A DNA stretch of 64,000 nt from CAZVVT01 sp964630595 (GCA_964630595.1 CAZVVT010000002.1:1-64000), one strand, 5' to 3'; counted from the first letter of the stretch, positions 44,193 through 53,409 are shown. The notes: generated from the letters alone by a model not told the origin. A program made the numbers and translations.

Positions 44193-45548
44193 TTACACTC
44201 CAATAGAGGCAGCGACTGCTTGGGCAATCTGCTCTGCCAATTCAGAGGTCATTTTTAACTTTGGTCCCTCTACCATAACACGGCAGATATTCTCCGTGCC
44301 AGAGTAACGTACAAGGACTCGGCCCTGATCGCCGAGCCGCTTTTCTACATCCCCGATCTGTTTTTGCACAGCGTGCAAATCCTTCAGCGGCGGCTTTGTT
44401 GCAACACGCACATTCACAAGAGACTGCGGATAGCGTTTAACCGCCGCCGCCAAATCAGAAAGCTTCGAATTCGTCTCCATCATGATGCGCAGCACCTGCA
44501 GTGCAGAAACCAGCCCATCTCCTGTCGTGTTGTAGTCCAAAAAGAGCATATGACCGCTCTGCTCACCGCCCAAAATCGCCTTCTGCGCAAGCATCTCGGA
44601 GATCACAAAACGGTCCCCCACGGGTGCCTGGACGAACTTTACCCCCAACTCTTCCACTGTTTTAATCAGCCCTAAGTTGGACATCACCGTGCCCACAACA
44701 ACATTGTTTTTCAAGCCGCCGCGTTTGACCATGTCCAGCACACAAATGCCCAGCAGCGCATCGCCGTCCACAATCTGCGCCTTTTCATCGATCATGATCA
44801 CGCGGTCGGCATCGCCGTCCAAAGCAATGCCCACATCAGCGCGATGTTCAATCACAGCACGCTGCACCATCTCAGGATGAAGCGATCCGCACTTATCGTT
44901 GATGTTCAAACCATTGGGATCGCAGCCGTAGACAATGACCTCTGCGTCGAGTTCGTAAAAAACAGGAGGCGCTACACGCCAAGAAGCGCCATTGGCGCAA
45001 TCGAGAACAATCTTCATTCCCTTAAGCGATTGGCGCTTGGGGAAGGTCCCCTTCACAAACTCAATATAGCGGCCACCGGCGTCATCAATACGGGTGTTTT
45101 TGCCAATGCGGTCATCGGGAGGCAGATCATTTTCAAATTGATTCTTAGCAACCAGCCGCTCGATCTCCCTCTCCTGCGCGTCGGGCAGCTTAAACCCATC
45201 GCCGGAGAAAAACTTAATGCCGTTGTCGGTATAGGCATTGTGCGAAGCGGAGATGACAATGCCCCCATCGGCCCGCAGCGCACGGGTGATAAAGGCCACG
45301 CCAGGGGTTGGCAGCGGTCCCACCATGAGGGTATCCACCCCCATCGAACAAAGGCCGGCAATGAGTGCGTTTTCAAAGAGGTAGCACGAAAGGCGCGTAT
45401 CCTTGCCGATCACGAATTTGGGTCGCTCATTCTGCGAGCGAAAGAGCAATCCCGCGGCTCTCCCTAAACTCAGGGCAATCTCCGGCGTCATCGGCCAATG
45501 ATTCGCCCGTCCCCGCACTCCATCGGTGCCAAAAAGCCTTGTCGACAT
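44193..45548 (-). CDS. glmM: Phosphoglucosamine mutase
   Basis: 451 aa from ATG 45548 (MSTRLFGTDGVRGRAN); an ATG six codons upstream is possible. GlmM interconverts glucosamine-6-P and glucosamine-1-P for UDP-GlcNAc, the precursor of peptidoglycan and lipid A. The phosphoserine loop GGIVISASHNAYTDNG, the metal loop ALDGDADRVIMID, the sugar loop GGEQSGHMLF and the phosphate-binding RYSGTENICRVMVE are all present. It is divergent from pcnB. Confidence 0.96.
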   Translation of the reverse strand: MSTRLFGTDGVRGRANHWPMTPEIALSLGRAAGLLFRSQNERPKFVIGKDTRLSCYLFENALIAGLCSMGVDTLMVGPLPTPGVAFITRALRADGGIVISASHNAYTDNGIKFFSGDGFKLPDAQEREIERLVAKNQFENDLPPDDRIGKNTRIDDAGGRYIEFVKGTFPKRQSLKGMKIVLDCANGASWRVAPPVFYELDAEVIVYGCDPNGLNINDKCGSLHPEMVQRAVIEHRADVGIALDGDADRVIMIDEKAQIVDGDALLGICVLDMVKRGGLKNNVVVGTVMSNLGLIKTVEELGVKFVQAPVGDRFVISEMLAQKAILGGEQSGHMLFLDYNTTGDGLVSALQVLRIMMETNSKLSDLAAAVKRYPQSLVNVRVATKPPLKDLHAVQKQIGDVEKRLGDQGRVLVRYSGTENICRVMVEGPKLKMTSELAEQIAQAVAASIGV

Positions 45549-45623
45549 AGAACCATTTTGAGGCATCCCATCTAAAAAGTTCCAGCGTAAAGCCCTCGTC
45601 CTCTATAATGTCTGGCGTTTGGC

Positions 45624-46760
45624 ATGCAGCCCATTATCTATCCCAAAGAACGTCACCACATCGACTTGAGTCACATTGACCGTGACGCAATCGAGGCCAT
45701 TTTGCGCCTGCAAGATGCCGGCCACGCTGCCTACCTCGTAGGCGGAGGGGTCCGCGATCTCCTTATGGGGTTGAAACCCAAGGACTTCGACATATCCACG
45801 TCGGCCCGCCCCGAACAGGTAAAGCGCCTTTTTTCCAACTGCCTCCTCATCGGTCGCCGCTTCCGCCTTGCCCATTTACGCTATGGTAAGAAGATTTTAG
45901 AAGTCTCGACCTTCCGCGCCGGCGATAATGGGGATGAATTGATCGTTACCGACAACACCTGGGGCAGTGAAGAAGAGGATGTTTTGCGCCGCGATTTTAC
46001 AATCAATGGCCTCTTTTTTGACCCTCGAACCGAGACTGTAATCGACTACGTAGGCGGGGTGAAAGACCTTACCGAACACCGCCTCTGCTCGATTGGCGAC
46101 CCTCTGCAGCGGTTCAAACAAGACCCCGTGCGGATGGTACGCCTACTCAAATTCCGTGCCCGCTTCGGTTTTGCCATCGACCCCCTTTGTTGGAGCGCGC
46201 TGCTTGCCTTGAAGGACGAGATTCTCAAAAGCTCTCCCGCCCGCATCTTGGAGGAGCTGCTGCGCATGCTCGAAAGCGGCTATAGCGGCCCCTTTTTCAG
46301 CCTTCTTGATTCCATTGGCATGTTGCACCCTCTCCTCTCGCCTGCTGCACGCGTTCAGTACCTTCCCATCATCGACCACTTCCATCGCACCAAAGCACAC
46401 CCCATTGACCGCGGCGTGCTGATTGCCCTATTAGCCCTACCCCTCATCGAAGAGCAGCTCAAAACCCCTACCTTCGAGGATTTGAACTTCACCGACTGCT
46501 TCGATGGATGCCGCGTGATTCTTGAGCCGCTATTCAACAAAAGTTTTGTCACCTTTACGCGCCGCCAGCGCTTTGCAGCAGAATTTGCTTTGGCGATGCA
46601 GCAGCGCTTTGACCAGTCGATGAAGACCACTCGCGTCAAGGGGCGTCTTCTCAAGCACCCCGACATCCCCCTTGCGATGCAGCTGCTCTATATACGATCC
46701 TGTGTCCACCCCAAGCTGCGGCCAGTCTTTGAAACCTGGCGCAAAGGAGAGAGTGCATGA
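45624..46760 (+). CDS. pcnB: Poly(A) polymerase / CCA-adding enzyme family
   Basis: 378 aa class II nucleotidyltransferase. GHAAYLVGGGVRDLLMG followed by KPKDFDISTSARPEQVKRLF carries the G-G and DxD motifs; RRDFTINGLFFDP and the RFKQDPVRMVRLLKFRARFG motif follow. The GRRFRLAHLRYGKKILEVST segment with its pattern of Arg and His favours the PcnB (polyadenylation) branch over CCA addition, which sequence alone cannot settle. It starts a run of seven overlapping or abutting genes; in C. trachomatis pcnB is next to lpxB. Confidence 0.88.
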   Translation: MQPIIYPKERHHIDLSHIDRDAIEAILRLQDAGHAAYLVGGGVRDLLMGLKPKDFDISTSARPEQVKRLFSNCLLIGRRFRLAHLRYGKKILEVSTFRAGDNGDELIVTDNTWGSEEEDVLRRDFTINGLFFDPRTETVIDYVGGVKDLTEHRLCSIGDPLQRFKQDPVRMVRLLKFRARFGFAIDPLCWSALLALKDEILKSSPARILEELLRMLESGYSGPFFSLLDSIGMLHPLLSPAARVQYLPIIDHFHRTKAHPIDRGVLIALLALPLIEEQLKTPTFEDLNFTDCFDGCRVILEPLFNKSFVTFTRRQRFAAEFALAMQQRFDQSMKTTRVKGRLLKHPDIPLAMQLLYIRSCVHPKLRPVFETWRKGESA

Positions 46761-47452
46761 TTTCCGTCGTCGTCCCCATTAAGAACGAAGAAGAGAACAT
46801 TTTTCCTTTGGCGGAGGAGCTAGAAAGAGCCTTGCGCGGTCGCACGTGGGAGCTGATCTTTGTCGATGATGGCTCCGATGACCAGAGCCGCGCCTTTATC
46901 GAACAGCTTCAAGCAACAAAGCCCCATGTACGCCTGGTCGCTTTCACGCGCAACTTCGGCCAATCCAGCGCCTTTGATGCCGGTTTTAAAGCCGCTCGTG
47001 GCCCGATTATTGTTACTCTCGATGGCGATTTGCAAAACGATCCCAGCGATATTCCTGCACTGCTCCAAATTCTAGAAGATGGTGCTGACCTTGTTGTGGG
47101 CTGGAGAGTCAACCGCAAAGACACCTTTTCGAAAAGGCTCACCTCCAAGTTATCGAACTACCTACGGCGCAAAGCGGGGCTCGACCATGTGCACGACACA
47201 GGTTGTTCTCTGAAGGCGTACCGCAAGTCTGCTCTGGATTCGATCAAGCTCTTTCATGGCCTGCACCGCTTTCTGCCCGCTTTGTTTGTCATGGAGGGGT
47301 TCATCGTAAAAGAGCTGCCCGTACACCACCGTCCACGCACCAAGGGGACCAGCAAGTACCATTTTTTCAACCGCAACCTAGGCCCCATCATCGACATGCT
47401 CGGCGTGGCATGGATGGCACGAAGGTCCCTGCGTTACAAGCTCGATGAGTGA
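46757..47452 (+). CDS. Family 2 glycosyltransferase (dolichyl-phosphate mannose synthase-like)
   Basis: 231 aa. ISVVVPIKNEEENIFPL, LIFVDDGSDDQS, VTLDGDLQNDPSDIPALLQ (DxD) and the HDTGCSLKAYR motif are typical of GT2 enzymes that transfer a sugar to a polyprenyl phosphate. Relatives such as ArnC have two C-terminal membrane helices; here the protein ends before these. It overlaps pcnB by ATGA and the LAB_N gene by 8 bp. With lpxB beside it, a role in lipid A or surface glycan modification is likely but inferred. Confidence 0.87.
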   Translation: MISVVVPIKNEEENIFPLAEELERALRGRTWELIFVDDGSDDQSRAFIEQLQATKPHVRLVAFTRNFGQSSAFDAGFKAARGPIIVTLDGDLQNDPSDIPALLQILEDGADLVVGWRVNRKDTFSKRLTSKLSNYLRRKAGLDHVHDTGCSLKAYRKSALDSIKLFHGLHRFLPALFVMEGFIVKELPVHHRPRTKGTSKYHFFNRNLGPIIDMLGVAWMARRSLRYKLDE

Positions 47453-48119
47453 TCTGCGCACCCTCCTCTACCCTTTAGGTTTTGTCGCTACGGCTCTCTT
47501 TGCTGCGCGCTTCTTGCTGCAGTGGTTGCAGAGCGAATCGAAGGGACGCAGCGTTGTTTCCAAAACCTTCTGGATCCTTTCACTAGTAGCCAACTGCCTG
47601 ATGGGGATCCACTTTTTCATCCAAGTGCAATACCCGCTCTGCTTGATTCAAGGGGTTAACGCTGTCATCTCTTGGCGCAATTTGGACATGATGCAGAAAC
47701 ACAAAAGACGCCTCTCCTTCGTGGTGGGGCTCTTTTTGATCACCCTTGTCGCCATCACAGTGGGCTTCATGGTGCAAGGAGAAATCGCCTACGGTCATCT
47801 CAAATGGACACGCACACCTACCATGCCTTGGGATGTGCAGCCCGGCGAGCCTGTCTCGTGGGGATGGCATCTGATCGGCTTTTTAGGGGCGGCCATCTTC
47901 GCAACTCGCTTCTGGTGGCAGTGGTGGACGGCCGAACGACGCCAAATCAGCGCGCTGACCGAGGGTTTTTGGTGGAGCAGCTTGCTTGGCGCTGCCTTAG
48001 CGCTAATCTACTTCATCCGTATCGACGATTGGGTTAATATCATTGGCTATGGCCTCGGGATCATCCCCTATGTTCGCAACATCGTCCTCGTCCGACGAAA
48101 TTATCCTTTTAGCGGGTGA
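47445..48119 (+). CDS. Lipid A biosynthesis N-terminal (LAB_N) domain membrane protein, two domain copies
   Basis: 224 aa. Two related LAB_N domains are visible: FAARFLLQWLQSESKGRSVV near residue 20 and FATRFWWQWWTAERRQISAL near 150, each followed by membrane helices and a closing GVNAVISWRNL or GIIPYVRNIVL type segment. These domains resemble small three-helix lipid-sugar transporters. In C. trachomatis a region of this kind is fused to the N-terminus of LpxB. Here the same material is a separate frame that overlaps lpxB by 50 bp. The partner glycosyltransferase upstream suggests lipid-linked sugar handling. Confidence 0.85.
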   Translation: MSDLRTLLYPLGFVATALFAARFLLQWLQSESKGRSVVSKTFWILSLVANCLMGIHFFIQVQYPLCLIQGVNAVISWRNLDMMQKHKRRLSFVVGLFLITLVAITVGFMVQGEIAYGHLKWTRTPTMPWDVQPGEPVSWGWHLIGFLGAAIFATRFWWQWWTAERRQISALTEGFWWSSLLGAALALIYFIRIDDWVNIIGYGLGIIPYVRNIVLVRRNYPFSG

Positions 48120-49128
48120 GCAAAGCGGCGATAACCACGCCGCTAAACTCATGAAAGCTCTCCAGACGCTGCGCCCCTCTCTACGCTTCGTCGGCGTGGG
48201 TGGGCCACAGATGCGCGCCGCTGGCCTTCATTGCCTTATCCCCCAAGAAAAGCTCTCCACGATGGGATTTACGCAGGTTCTGCGCCGTATTTTCGAACTG
48301 CTGGGCTATCTTAGCCAGCTGCGCAGAGAAATTGTGCAGCGCAAACCACTGGCCGTGATCTCCGTCGACTTCCCCGATTTCCATTTCCATCTCGCCCGCA
48401 TGACGCGCAAAGCGGGCTACAAGGGTCCTTGGATCCACTATATCTCCCCATCGCTATGGGCGTGGAGAAAAGGGCGCGCCAAGTCCATCTCGCGACTTGT
48501 CGATAAGGTTCTGTGCATCTTCCCCTTTGAACCCGCCTACTATCCGGAAGGCAAGGCGCTCTTTGTGGGAAACCCTAGCGCAGCGGAGTTTTCACCGGAG
48601 GAAAAACGGCCTGGCGTAGCGATTTTCCCTGGAAGTCGCCCCGGTGTGGTAGCGCACAATCTGCCCCTACAGCTGAGTGCCGCGCGCCTTTTGGGGCTAC
48701 CCATCACGATCTCTGTGGCCAATTCGGCCTGCAGAGCCATTATCGAGCCCCTTGCTGCCGGTGCAACGCTCGTTTCTGATTCCCACCGCTCTTACGAGCA
48801 CGCCATTGCCACAAGCGGCACAATTGTCTTGGAATTAGCCCTTGCAGGCACTCCTACGGTGTGCACCTACTGCGTCTCGAAGTTGAATATGTGGGTTGGT
48901 GAGCACATCTTCGGCATCCAGAAGCAATTTTTCTGCCTGCCCAACATTTTGCTAGGCCGAGAAATTGTTCCAGAACTCATCGGCGCACAGATCACTGCAG
49001 AAGAGATTGTGAGCCATATGGGACGAGTAACGGCTGCAAAAGAACTGACCAAAATCCTCACCTCAGGATATAAAAATCCCTCTCTACAAGCAGCGGAGGC
49101 CGTTCTCACATGCGTTTCAAAAATCTAG
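48070..49128 (+). CDS. lpxB: Lipid-A-disaccharide synthase
   Basis: 352 aa from ATG 48070 (earlier in-frame TTG 48043 and ATG 48049 are possible). LpxB joins UDP-diacylglucosamine with lipid X to make the lipid A disaccharide. LLAGEQSGDNHAAKLMKAL, FVGVGGPQMRAAGL, the ISVDFPDFHFHLA segment, HYISPSLWAWRKGRAKSI and FVGNPS are all family landmarks. No strong ribosome site is visible. It lies +1 relative to the LAB_N frame, with a 50-bp overlap, so a frameshift fusion is conceivable. It overlaps the next gene by 19 bp. Confidence 0.93.
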   Translation: MFATSSSSDEIILLAGEQSGDNHAAKLMKALQTLRPSLRFVGVGGPQMRAAGLHCLIPQEKLSTMGFTQVLRRIFELLGYLSQLRREIVQRKPLAVISVDFPDFHFHLARMTRKAGYKGPWIHYISPSLWAWRKGRAKSISRLVDKVLCIFPFEPAYYPEGKALFVGNPSAAEFSPEEKRPGVAIFPGSRPGVVAHNLPLQLSAARLLGLPITISVANSACRAIIEPLAAGATLVSDSHRSYEHAIATSGTIVLELALAGTPTVCTYCVSKLNMWVGEHIFGIQKQFFCLPNILLGREIVPELIGAQITAEEIVSHMGRVTAAKELTKILTSGYKNPSLQAAEAVLTCVSKI

Positions 49129-49889
49129 TTGTCACCCTTCTCCTCTCCAGCTTCTGCCGCGGCGCGATTGTGCAAATCGATCAGATCAACGACCTCTACA
49201 GCTATCTCAAGCCCTCTACGCTGGTGATTTTTGATATCGACAACACCCTCATGATGACCTCCCAGCAGCTGGGTTCTGACCAATGGTTTTGCAAACGAAG
49301 TGCCGATTATCAAGCGAAGGGACTCTCGTTCCAAGAGGCTACGGACAAGGCCCTTTCGGAGTGGGTAGCGATTCAGAGCATTACACGCGTAAAGCCGGTG
49401 GAAACAGGCGGTCCCGAGGTTGTGCGGCGCATTCAGCGGCAAGGCTATACGGTGATTGGACTAACAACACGTGGGCTGGGGCTTTCTACGCGCACTGTAG
49501 AGCAGCTGCACTCCATAGGCATTGATCTTTCGCAGACGGCTCCCACGCAAGAGGAGACTTTTTTTAAGGCCACACGCGGCGTTCTCTTTCGTGGAGGCAT
49601 TCTTTTTACGGCGGGAACGGATAAAGGGGTCTCTCTTTTTCGGTTCCTTGATCGATTGGATTTCACGCCGAAGTCGATTGTCTTCATCAATGACAAAACT
49701 ACCCATCTCGAGGAGGTAGAGAAAGCGGCTCGAGCACGCGGCATCGAATTTTTGGGGCTGCGCTATAGTCGCACCGATGAGTGGGTGGCCTCTTTCAACC
49801 CTGAAATCACCGACATTCAACTCCGCTCTTTCGGCCATATTTTGAGCGACGAAGAGGCGGAAAAACTTCTCACTCCTCAGGTCCCTTAA
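49110..49889 (+). CDS. Exported HAD-like protein (DUF2608 type)
   Basis: 259 aa with a signal peptide (MRFKNLVVTLLLSSFCRGAI). The HAD nucleophile motif VIFDIDNTLMM (DxD) at about residue 40, a TTRGLG threonine motif and SIVFINDKTTHLEEV (late Lys/Asp) give the complete set of phosphatase residues. The arrangement fits the DUF2608 group seen in Chlamydiae and Legionella, as I recall. Probable periplasmic phosphatase; substrate unknown. It is tucked between lpxB and dnaA. Confidence 0.82.
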   Translation: MRFKNLVVTLLLSSFCRGAIVQIDQINDLYSYLKPSTLVIFDIDNTLMMTSQQLGSDQWFCKRSADYQAKGLSFQEATDKALSEWVAIQSITRVKPVETGGPEVVRRIQRQGYTVIGLTTRGLGLSTRTVEQLHSIGIDLSQTAPTQEETFFKATRGVLFRGGILFTAGTDKGVSLFRFLDRLDFTPKSIVFINDKTTHLEEVEKAARARGIEFLGLRYSRTDEWVASFNPEITDIQLRSFGHILSDEEAEKLLTPQVP

Positions 49890-49890
49890 G

Positions 49891-51195
49891 ATGAAGATTT
49901 GGGAAGAGTTCTTACAAAAGCTGGAAAAAGATTTGGGCTCCAAGGTCACGAAAAAGTGGCTGGCCGGACTGCAGCTTCTTCGTTACGACGCTCCCGGACT
50001 TTATCTCCAAGCCAAAGATTCCTTTCAGGCCCACTGGTTTGAAGAACATGTGCGTCCAAAAGCTGCGCTTGTTGACAACGGCAAGAAGATCAAAATCCAT
50101 CTTAGCGTTGCCTCTGTGCAGGAGCAGGCACGCACCAAGAAACGGGAAAAGGTGCCCCCTCTCAAGATTGAATGGGCGCCGCTCGACAGCGAATTAAGCT
50201 TTGACCAATTCTTCTTCACGGAAGAAAACGCCCTCGCCGAGAAGGTTCTGCACCAACTCAAAGAGGGCACCATGGATCGCTCTTTCAACCCCATTTTCAT
50301 TCATGGCCCCTCTGGCAGCGGCAAGAGCCATCTTTTGAACGCCCTCGCTATTGAGCTGAAAAGCCGCGGGCTTAAAGTCATTCACGCCAAAGCCGAAGTC
50401 TTCACAGAGCATGTTGTGGGAGCGATTCGCTCAGCACAGATGGACCTTTTTCGCGCCGCCTACCGCCATGCAGATGCCCTTTTGATCGACGATGTACAAA
50501 TCCTTTCTGGCAAAGCCTCTACGCAGGAGGAGTTCTTCCACACTTTCAACACTCTTCATCTCGATGGCCGCACGATCATTCTTACGGCCAACTGCGCACC
50601 TGGTGAACTGACTGGCATGGAGCCGCGACTGATCAGCCGCTTTCAGTGGGGCATTGGGCTCCAGCTCTCGCTGCCGAAGCGTGCAGAGACCAAGCATCTT
50701 CTGCTCAAACGCGCCAAAGCCATGGGCCTCCACCTCGACGACAGCGCCATCGATGCTCTCGTCTCCACCTTCACCAGCCTTAAGCGACTCCTCAAGGCAT
50801 TGCAAACGGCCTCTTTCCGCACTCACAACCGCAAAAAAACGCTCACCGGAGAGGCTCTCCTCGATCTTCTGCCCGATCTCATCGATGAAGAAAAGCAGGC
50901 GCAAATCACCCCCGACGCTGTCATTCAGGCCGTCGCCCAACATTTCGGCATCCTTGTTGAGGACATCATGGGCAAGTCGCAAAGTCGCGAGTGCGTATTG
51001 CCTCGCCAAGTCGCCATGGCCCTCTGCCGCCATCAACTCGCCCTCCCCTTCACGCGCATCGGCACCATCTTCGGTCGCGACCACTCCACCGTGATGAGCT
51101 CGATTCGCCAAGTCAGCAAGCTGCAACAAAGCAATAAGGACCTCTCCTCGTCGCTCTCCCGTTTAACCCAACAACTCTTCGTAAAAGCCTCATGA
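49891..51195 (+). CDS. dnaA: Chromosomal replication initiator DnaA (probably one of two copies)
   Basis: 434 aa. Domain I (MKIWEEFLQKLEKDLG) is followed by a short linker. The AAA+ domain has FIHGPSGSGKSHLLNALAIE (Walker A), ADALLIDDVQ (Walker B) and the LISRFQWGIG arginine segment. Domain IV ends with LPFTRIGTIFGRDHSTVMSS, the DnaA-box recognition motif. Chlamydiae carry two dnaA genes. This one is embedded in an operon of envelope genes with no origin-like DnaA boxes around it, so it is probably not next to oriC. The start is one base after the previous stop. Confidence 0.94.
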   Translation: MKIWEEFLQKLEKDLGSKVTKKWLAGLQLLRYDAPGLYLQAKDSFQAHWFEEHVRPKAALVDNGKKIKIHLSVASVQEQARTKKREKVPPLKIEWAPLDSELSFDQFFFTEENALAEKVLHQLKEGTMDRSFNPIFIHGPSGSGKSHLLNALAIELKSRGLKVIHAKAEVFTEHVVGAIRSAQMDLFRAAYRHADALLIDDVQILSGKASTQEEFFHTFNTLHLDGRTIILTANCAPGELTGMEPRLISRFQWGIGLQLSLPKRAETKHLLLKRAKAMGLHLDDSAIDALVSTFTSLKRLLKALQTASFRTHNRKKTLTGEALLDLLPDLIDEEKQAQITPDAVIQAVAQHFGILVEDIMGKSQSRECVLPRQVAMALCRHQLALPFTRIGTIFGRDHSTVMSSIRQVSKLQQSNKDLSSSLSRLTQQLFVKAS

Positions 51196-51572
51196 AATCG
51201 ATCCACACACCAGATGCCCCCGCCGCTATTGGCCCCTACTCTCAAGCTATCCAAGCAGGAGACTTTCTCTTCATCTCAGGCCAGCTTCCCATCAACCCCG
51301 CCAGCGGCACGATTGAAGCTGTCACTATCGAAGGCCAAACCGAGCAGGTCCTGAAAAACCTCGAGGCTATCTTAAAAGCCGCTGGTCTCACCTTTAACAA
51401 GGTCGTGCGCTCTGAAATTTATCTGAAAGATATGAGTGATTTTGCCGTCGTCAACGGCCTCTACGGCCAGTGCTTCCCCGGCCACAAACCTGCTCGTCAA
51501 ACCCTACAGGTCGCGAAGCTACCCCTCGACGCCCGCATTGAGATTTCCATGATTGCCTGTTGTGCAGCTTGA
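51192..51572 (+). CDS. ridA: RidA family enamine/imine deaminase
   Basis: 126 aa. RidA hydrolyses reactive enamines such as 2-aminoacrylate from PLP enzymes. AIGPYSQAIQAGDFLFISGQ at the start, VVRSEIYLKDMSDF with the substrate-binding Arg, and the C-terminal ARIEISMIACC are typical, although the family usually has EIE or similar near the end. The ATG overlaps the dnaA stop (ATGA). It closes the pcnB-ridA run; the 3' end overlaps the convergent unknown gene by 54 bp. Confidence 0.93.
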   Translation: MKSIHTPDAPAAIGPYSQAIQAGDFLFISGQLPINPASGTIEAVTIEGQTEQVLKNLEAILKAAGLTFNKVVRSEIYLKDMSDFAVVNGLYGQCFPGHKPARQTLQVAKLPLDARIEISMIACCAA

Positions 51573-52628
51573 GAGGATCTCAATTGTCAAGCCACCCTTT
51601 GTAGGATCGTTCAAGGAAAGGTTTTGATGCATAGAGGCATAGCACACATGCTCGCCTTTTTTGAAACGTACCTGTTGGTCAACTGAGGCGATGACGTCGC
51701 CATCTTCTTGTATGGTAAGAGTGAATTTACGAGCTGTTGGGATCTCGCTTGGTTCTACTTGCGCCGCCTCTTCTGGATATGCCCTTTGCATAAGCCCCAG
51801 CATGATTCCTGTTCCGTAACCCATAAATTGCTGTTCAAAAGCTTCTAGAACATTGCGCGCCTTTTCCAAATCCTCGCCTAACTTGCCTGCTACTGCTAGA
51901 AGAATCCGCCAAGCTACCTGTGGTTGATCCGTGGTAAGGGGAAGAGGTTCATATACTTCGCCAAACTCTTCAAATACTTCTTTCTCGATTGTAATGACTC
52001 GTTTTGGTTGTTCACCAGGCGATTGAATATGAAGATAATGGGCAGCACGAGCAATTTCCTTAGCAAACTCCGCTTGCAAAGGAAATGGATTCGTACGCTC
52101 TGGATTTAATGGATCAGCAAGAGTGCCCACTTCTATATCAGGTTGTCGTCCAACTCTGGCACAATCTTGGCGAATTGCCGCGTAGCTTAAGGGGGTGAAA
52201 TTAAGAGTATAGTCAGGAGAGGCGTGATTCGTTAACTCATGCACATCTACTATGGGCACCCTAATCGTCGTTACATGCAGCGGGTGTGCTTTGCGAATAG
52301 CGTCAGCGCTTTGTGCATAAAACGCATTTCGCGATGCAGGATTTGCGCTATTTGTAGCGACTAATTTCGTCTCTTCTTGCGGGTCACATTTGCGGATCAA
52401 TCCAATTTCAAGATCGACATTCCACGCATGGACGCGGTGCAGAGCCTGCAAAGAACGCTTCGCGCACTCCTCGATCTTCGCTATTCGGTAGCTATGCCCT
52501 GTAAAAAACGAGGTGATCCAGAGGATGATGCGGCGACCCCATTCAAGCTTAGAAAAACCCCTGGTCTCATTGTAGTAGTAATCGCGAATAACCTTATCTT
52601 GGATACTACTAAGAGCGTTATCTGCCAT
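51519..52628 (-). CDS. Unknown protein, 369 aa
   Basis: No family recognised. A hydrophobic patch near residues 31-43 (RIILWITSFFTG) is the only membrane-like stretch and may be an amphipathic helix. The central part is mixed, and the C-terminal 90 residues look beta-rich (KFTLTIQEDGDVIASVDQQV). The DNA is less GC-rich than the genes on either side, and both ends overlap neighbours (54 bp with ridA, 11 bp with lgt), so the gene may have been acquired and then fitted in. No signal peptide. Function unknown. Confidence 0.55.
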   Translation of the reverse strand: MADNALSSIQDKVIRDYYYNETRGFSKLEWGRRIILWITSFFTGHSYRIAKIEECAKRSLQALHRVHAWNVDLEIGLIRKCDPQEETKLVATNSANPASRNAFYAQSADAIRKAHPLHVTTIRVPIVDVHELTNHASPDYTLNFTPLSYAAIRQDCARVGRQPDIEVGTLADPLNPERTNPFPLQAEFAKEIARAAHYLHIQSPGEQPKRVITIEKEVFEEFGEVYEPLPLTTDQPQVAWRILLAVAGKLGEDLEKARNVLEAFEQQFMGYGTGIMLGLMQRAYPEEAAQVEPSEIPTARKFTLTIQEDGDVIASVDQQVRFKKGEHVCYASMHQNLSLNDPTKGGLTIEILSSCTTGNHGNLNAGVEG

Positions 52629-53409
52629 ATCCTTTATTATACCACCCTCTGTAAAGAAGCGCAGCCCCTAGAACGATAAGGGGTAGGCTGAGCCATTGGC
52701 CCATGGTGATATAAGGCGTAAGTACTTGACCCTGAGGCACTTTGATAAATTCGATCAGAAACCGGCCCGAGAACCCGATCAGGAAGAAAAGGCCGCTGAG
52801 CACCCCTGCTCCCATGCGGGTATACTTTTGGACCCGCCAGAGGCCAAAAAAGAGGGCGAAATAGAGAAGGGCTTCGTAGAGCTGAGCGGGATGAAGGGGC
52901 TGAGGGCTGATCTGGCCAAAGACGATGCCCCAGGGCAATTGCGTGACTGTGCCTACGATCTCTTGGTTGATGAAATTGCCCAGGCGGATGAAGCCCGCAG
53001 CGAGCGAGCAGGGCGTGACCATGAGATCCAGCACGACGAGGTAGCGCAAATGGCTCACGCGCGCATGAATCCAGATGGCGCCAAAGATGGCTAGAATGCC
53101 GCCATGGCTTGCCAGTCCCCCTTCCCACACCGCCAGGATTTTCCACGGATGGCGGCTGTAATAGGGCCACTCATAGAAAAAGACCTCTCCTAGCCGCGCT
53201 CCCACAACCGTAGCAATGATCACCAACAACAAAAGCCGATCGGCTAACTGCAGCCCCAGCACTTTGTCTTTAGTGTAAGCAAAGAATTCCCACCGCAAAA
53301 AGAAGTAGGCGAGGAGAAATCCGAGCGCAAAGCAGACTCCGTACCATGCCACGGGGTGGTTCACCACGGGCAGATGGAACGCAATACGTGAGGGATCCCA
53401 GATGATCAT
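52618..53409 (-). CDS. lgt: Prolipoprotein diacylglyceryl transferase
   Basis: 263 aa polytopic inner-membrane enzyme that moves diacylglycerol from phosphatidylglycerol to the Cys of prolipoproteins. The WYGVCFALGFLLAYF opening, VVGARLGEVFFYEW, WEGGLASHGG, GFIRLGNFINQEIVG (Lgt signature with essential Arg) and HPAQLYEALLYF are all present. The ATG overlaps the stop of the preceding membrane-protein gene by ATGA. Confidence 0.96.
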   Translation of the reverse strand: MIIWDPSRIAFHLPVVNHPVAWYGVCFALGFLLAYFFLRWEFFAYTKDKVLGLQLADRLLLLVIIATVVGARLGEVFFYEWPYYSRHPWKILAVWEGGLASHGGILAIFGAIWIHARVSHLRYLVVLDLMVTPCSLAAGFIRLGNFINQEIVGTVTQLPWGIVFGQISPQPLHPAQLYEALLYFALFFGLWRVQKYTRMGAGVLSGLFFLIGFSGRFLIEFIKVPQGQVLTPYITMGQWLSLPLIVLGAALLYRGWYNKGYGR

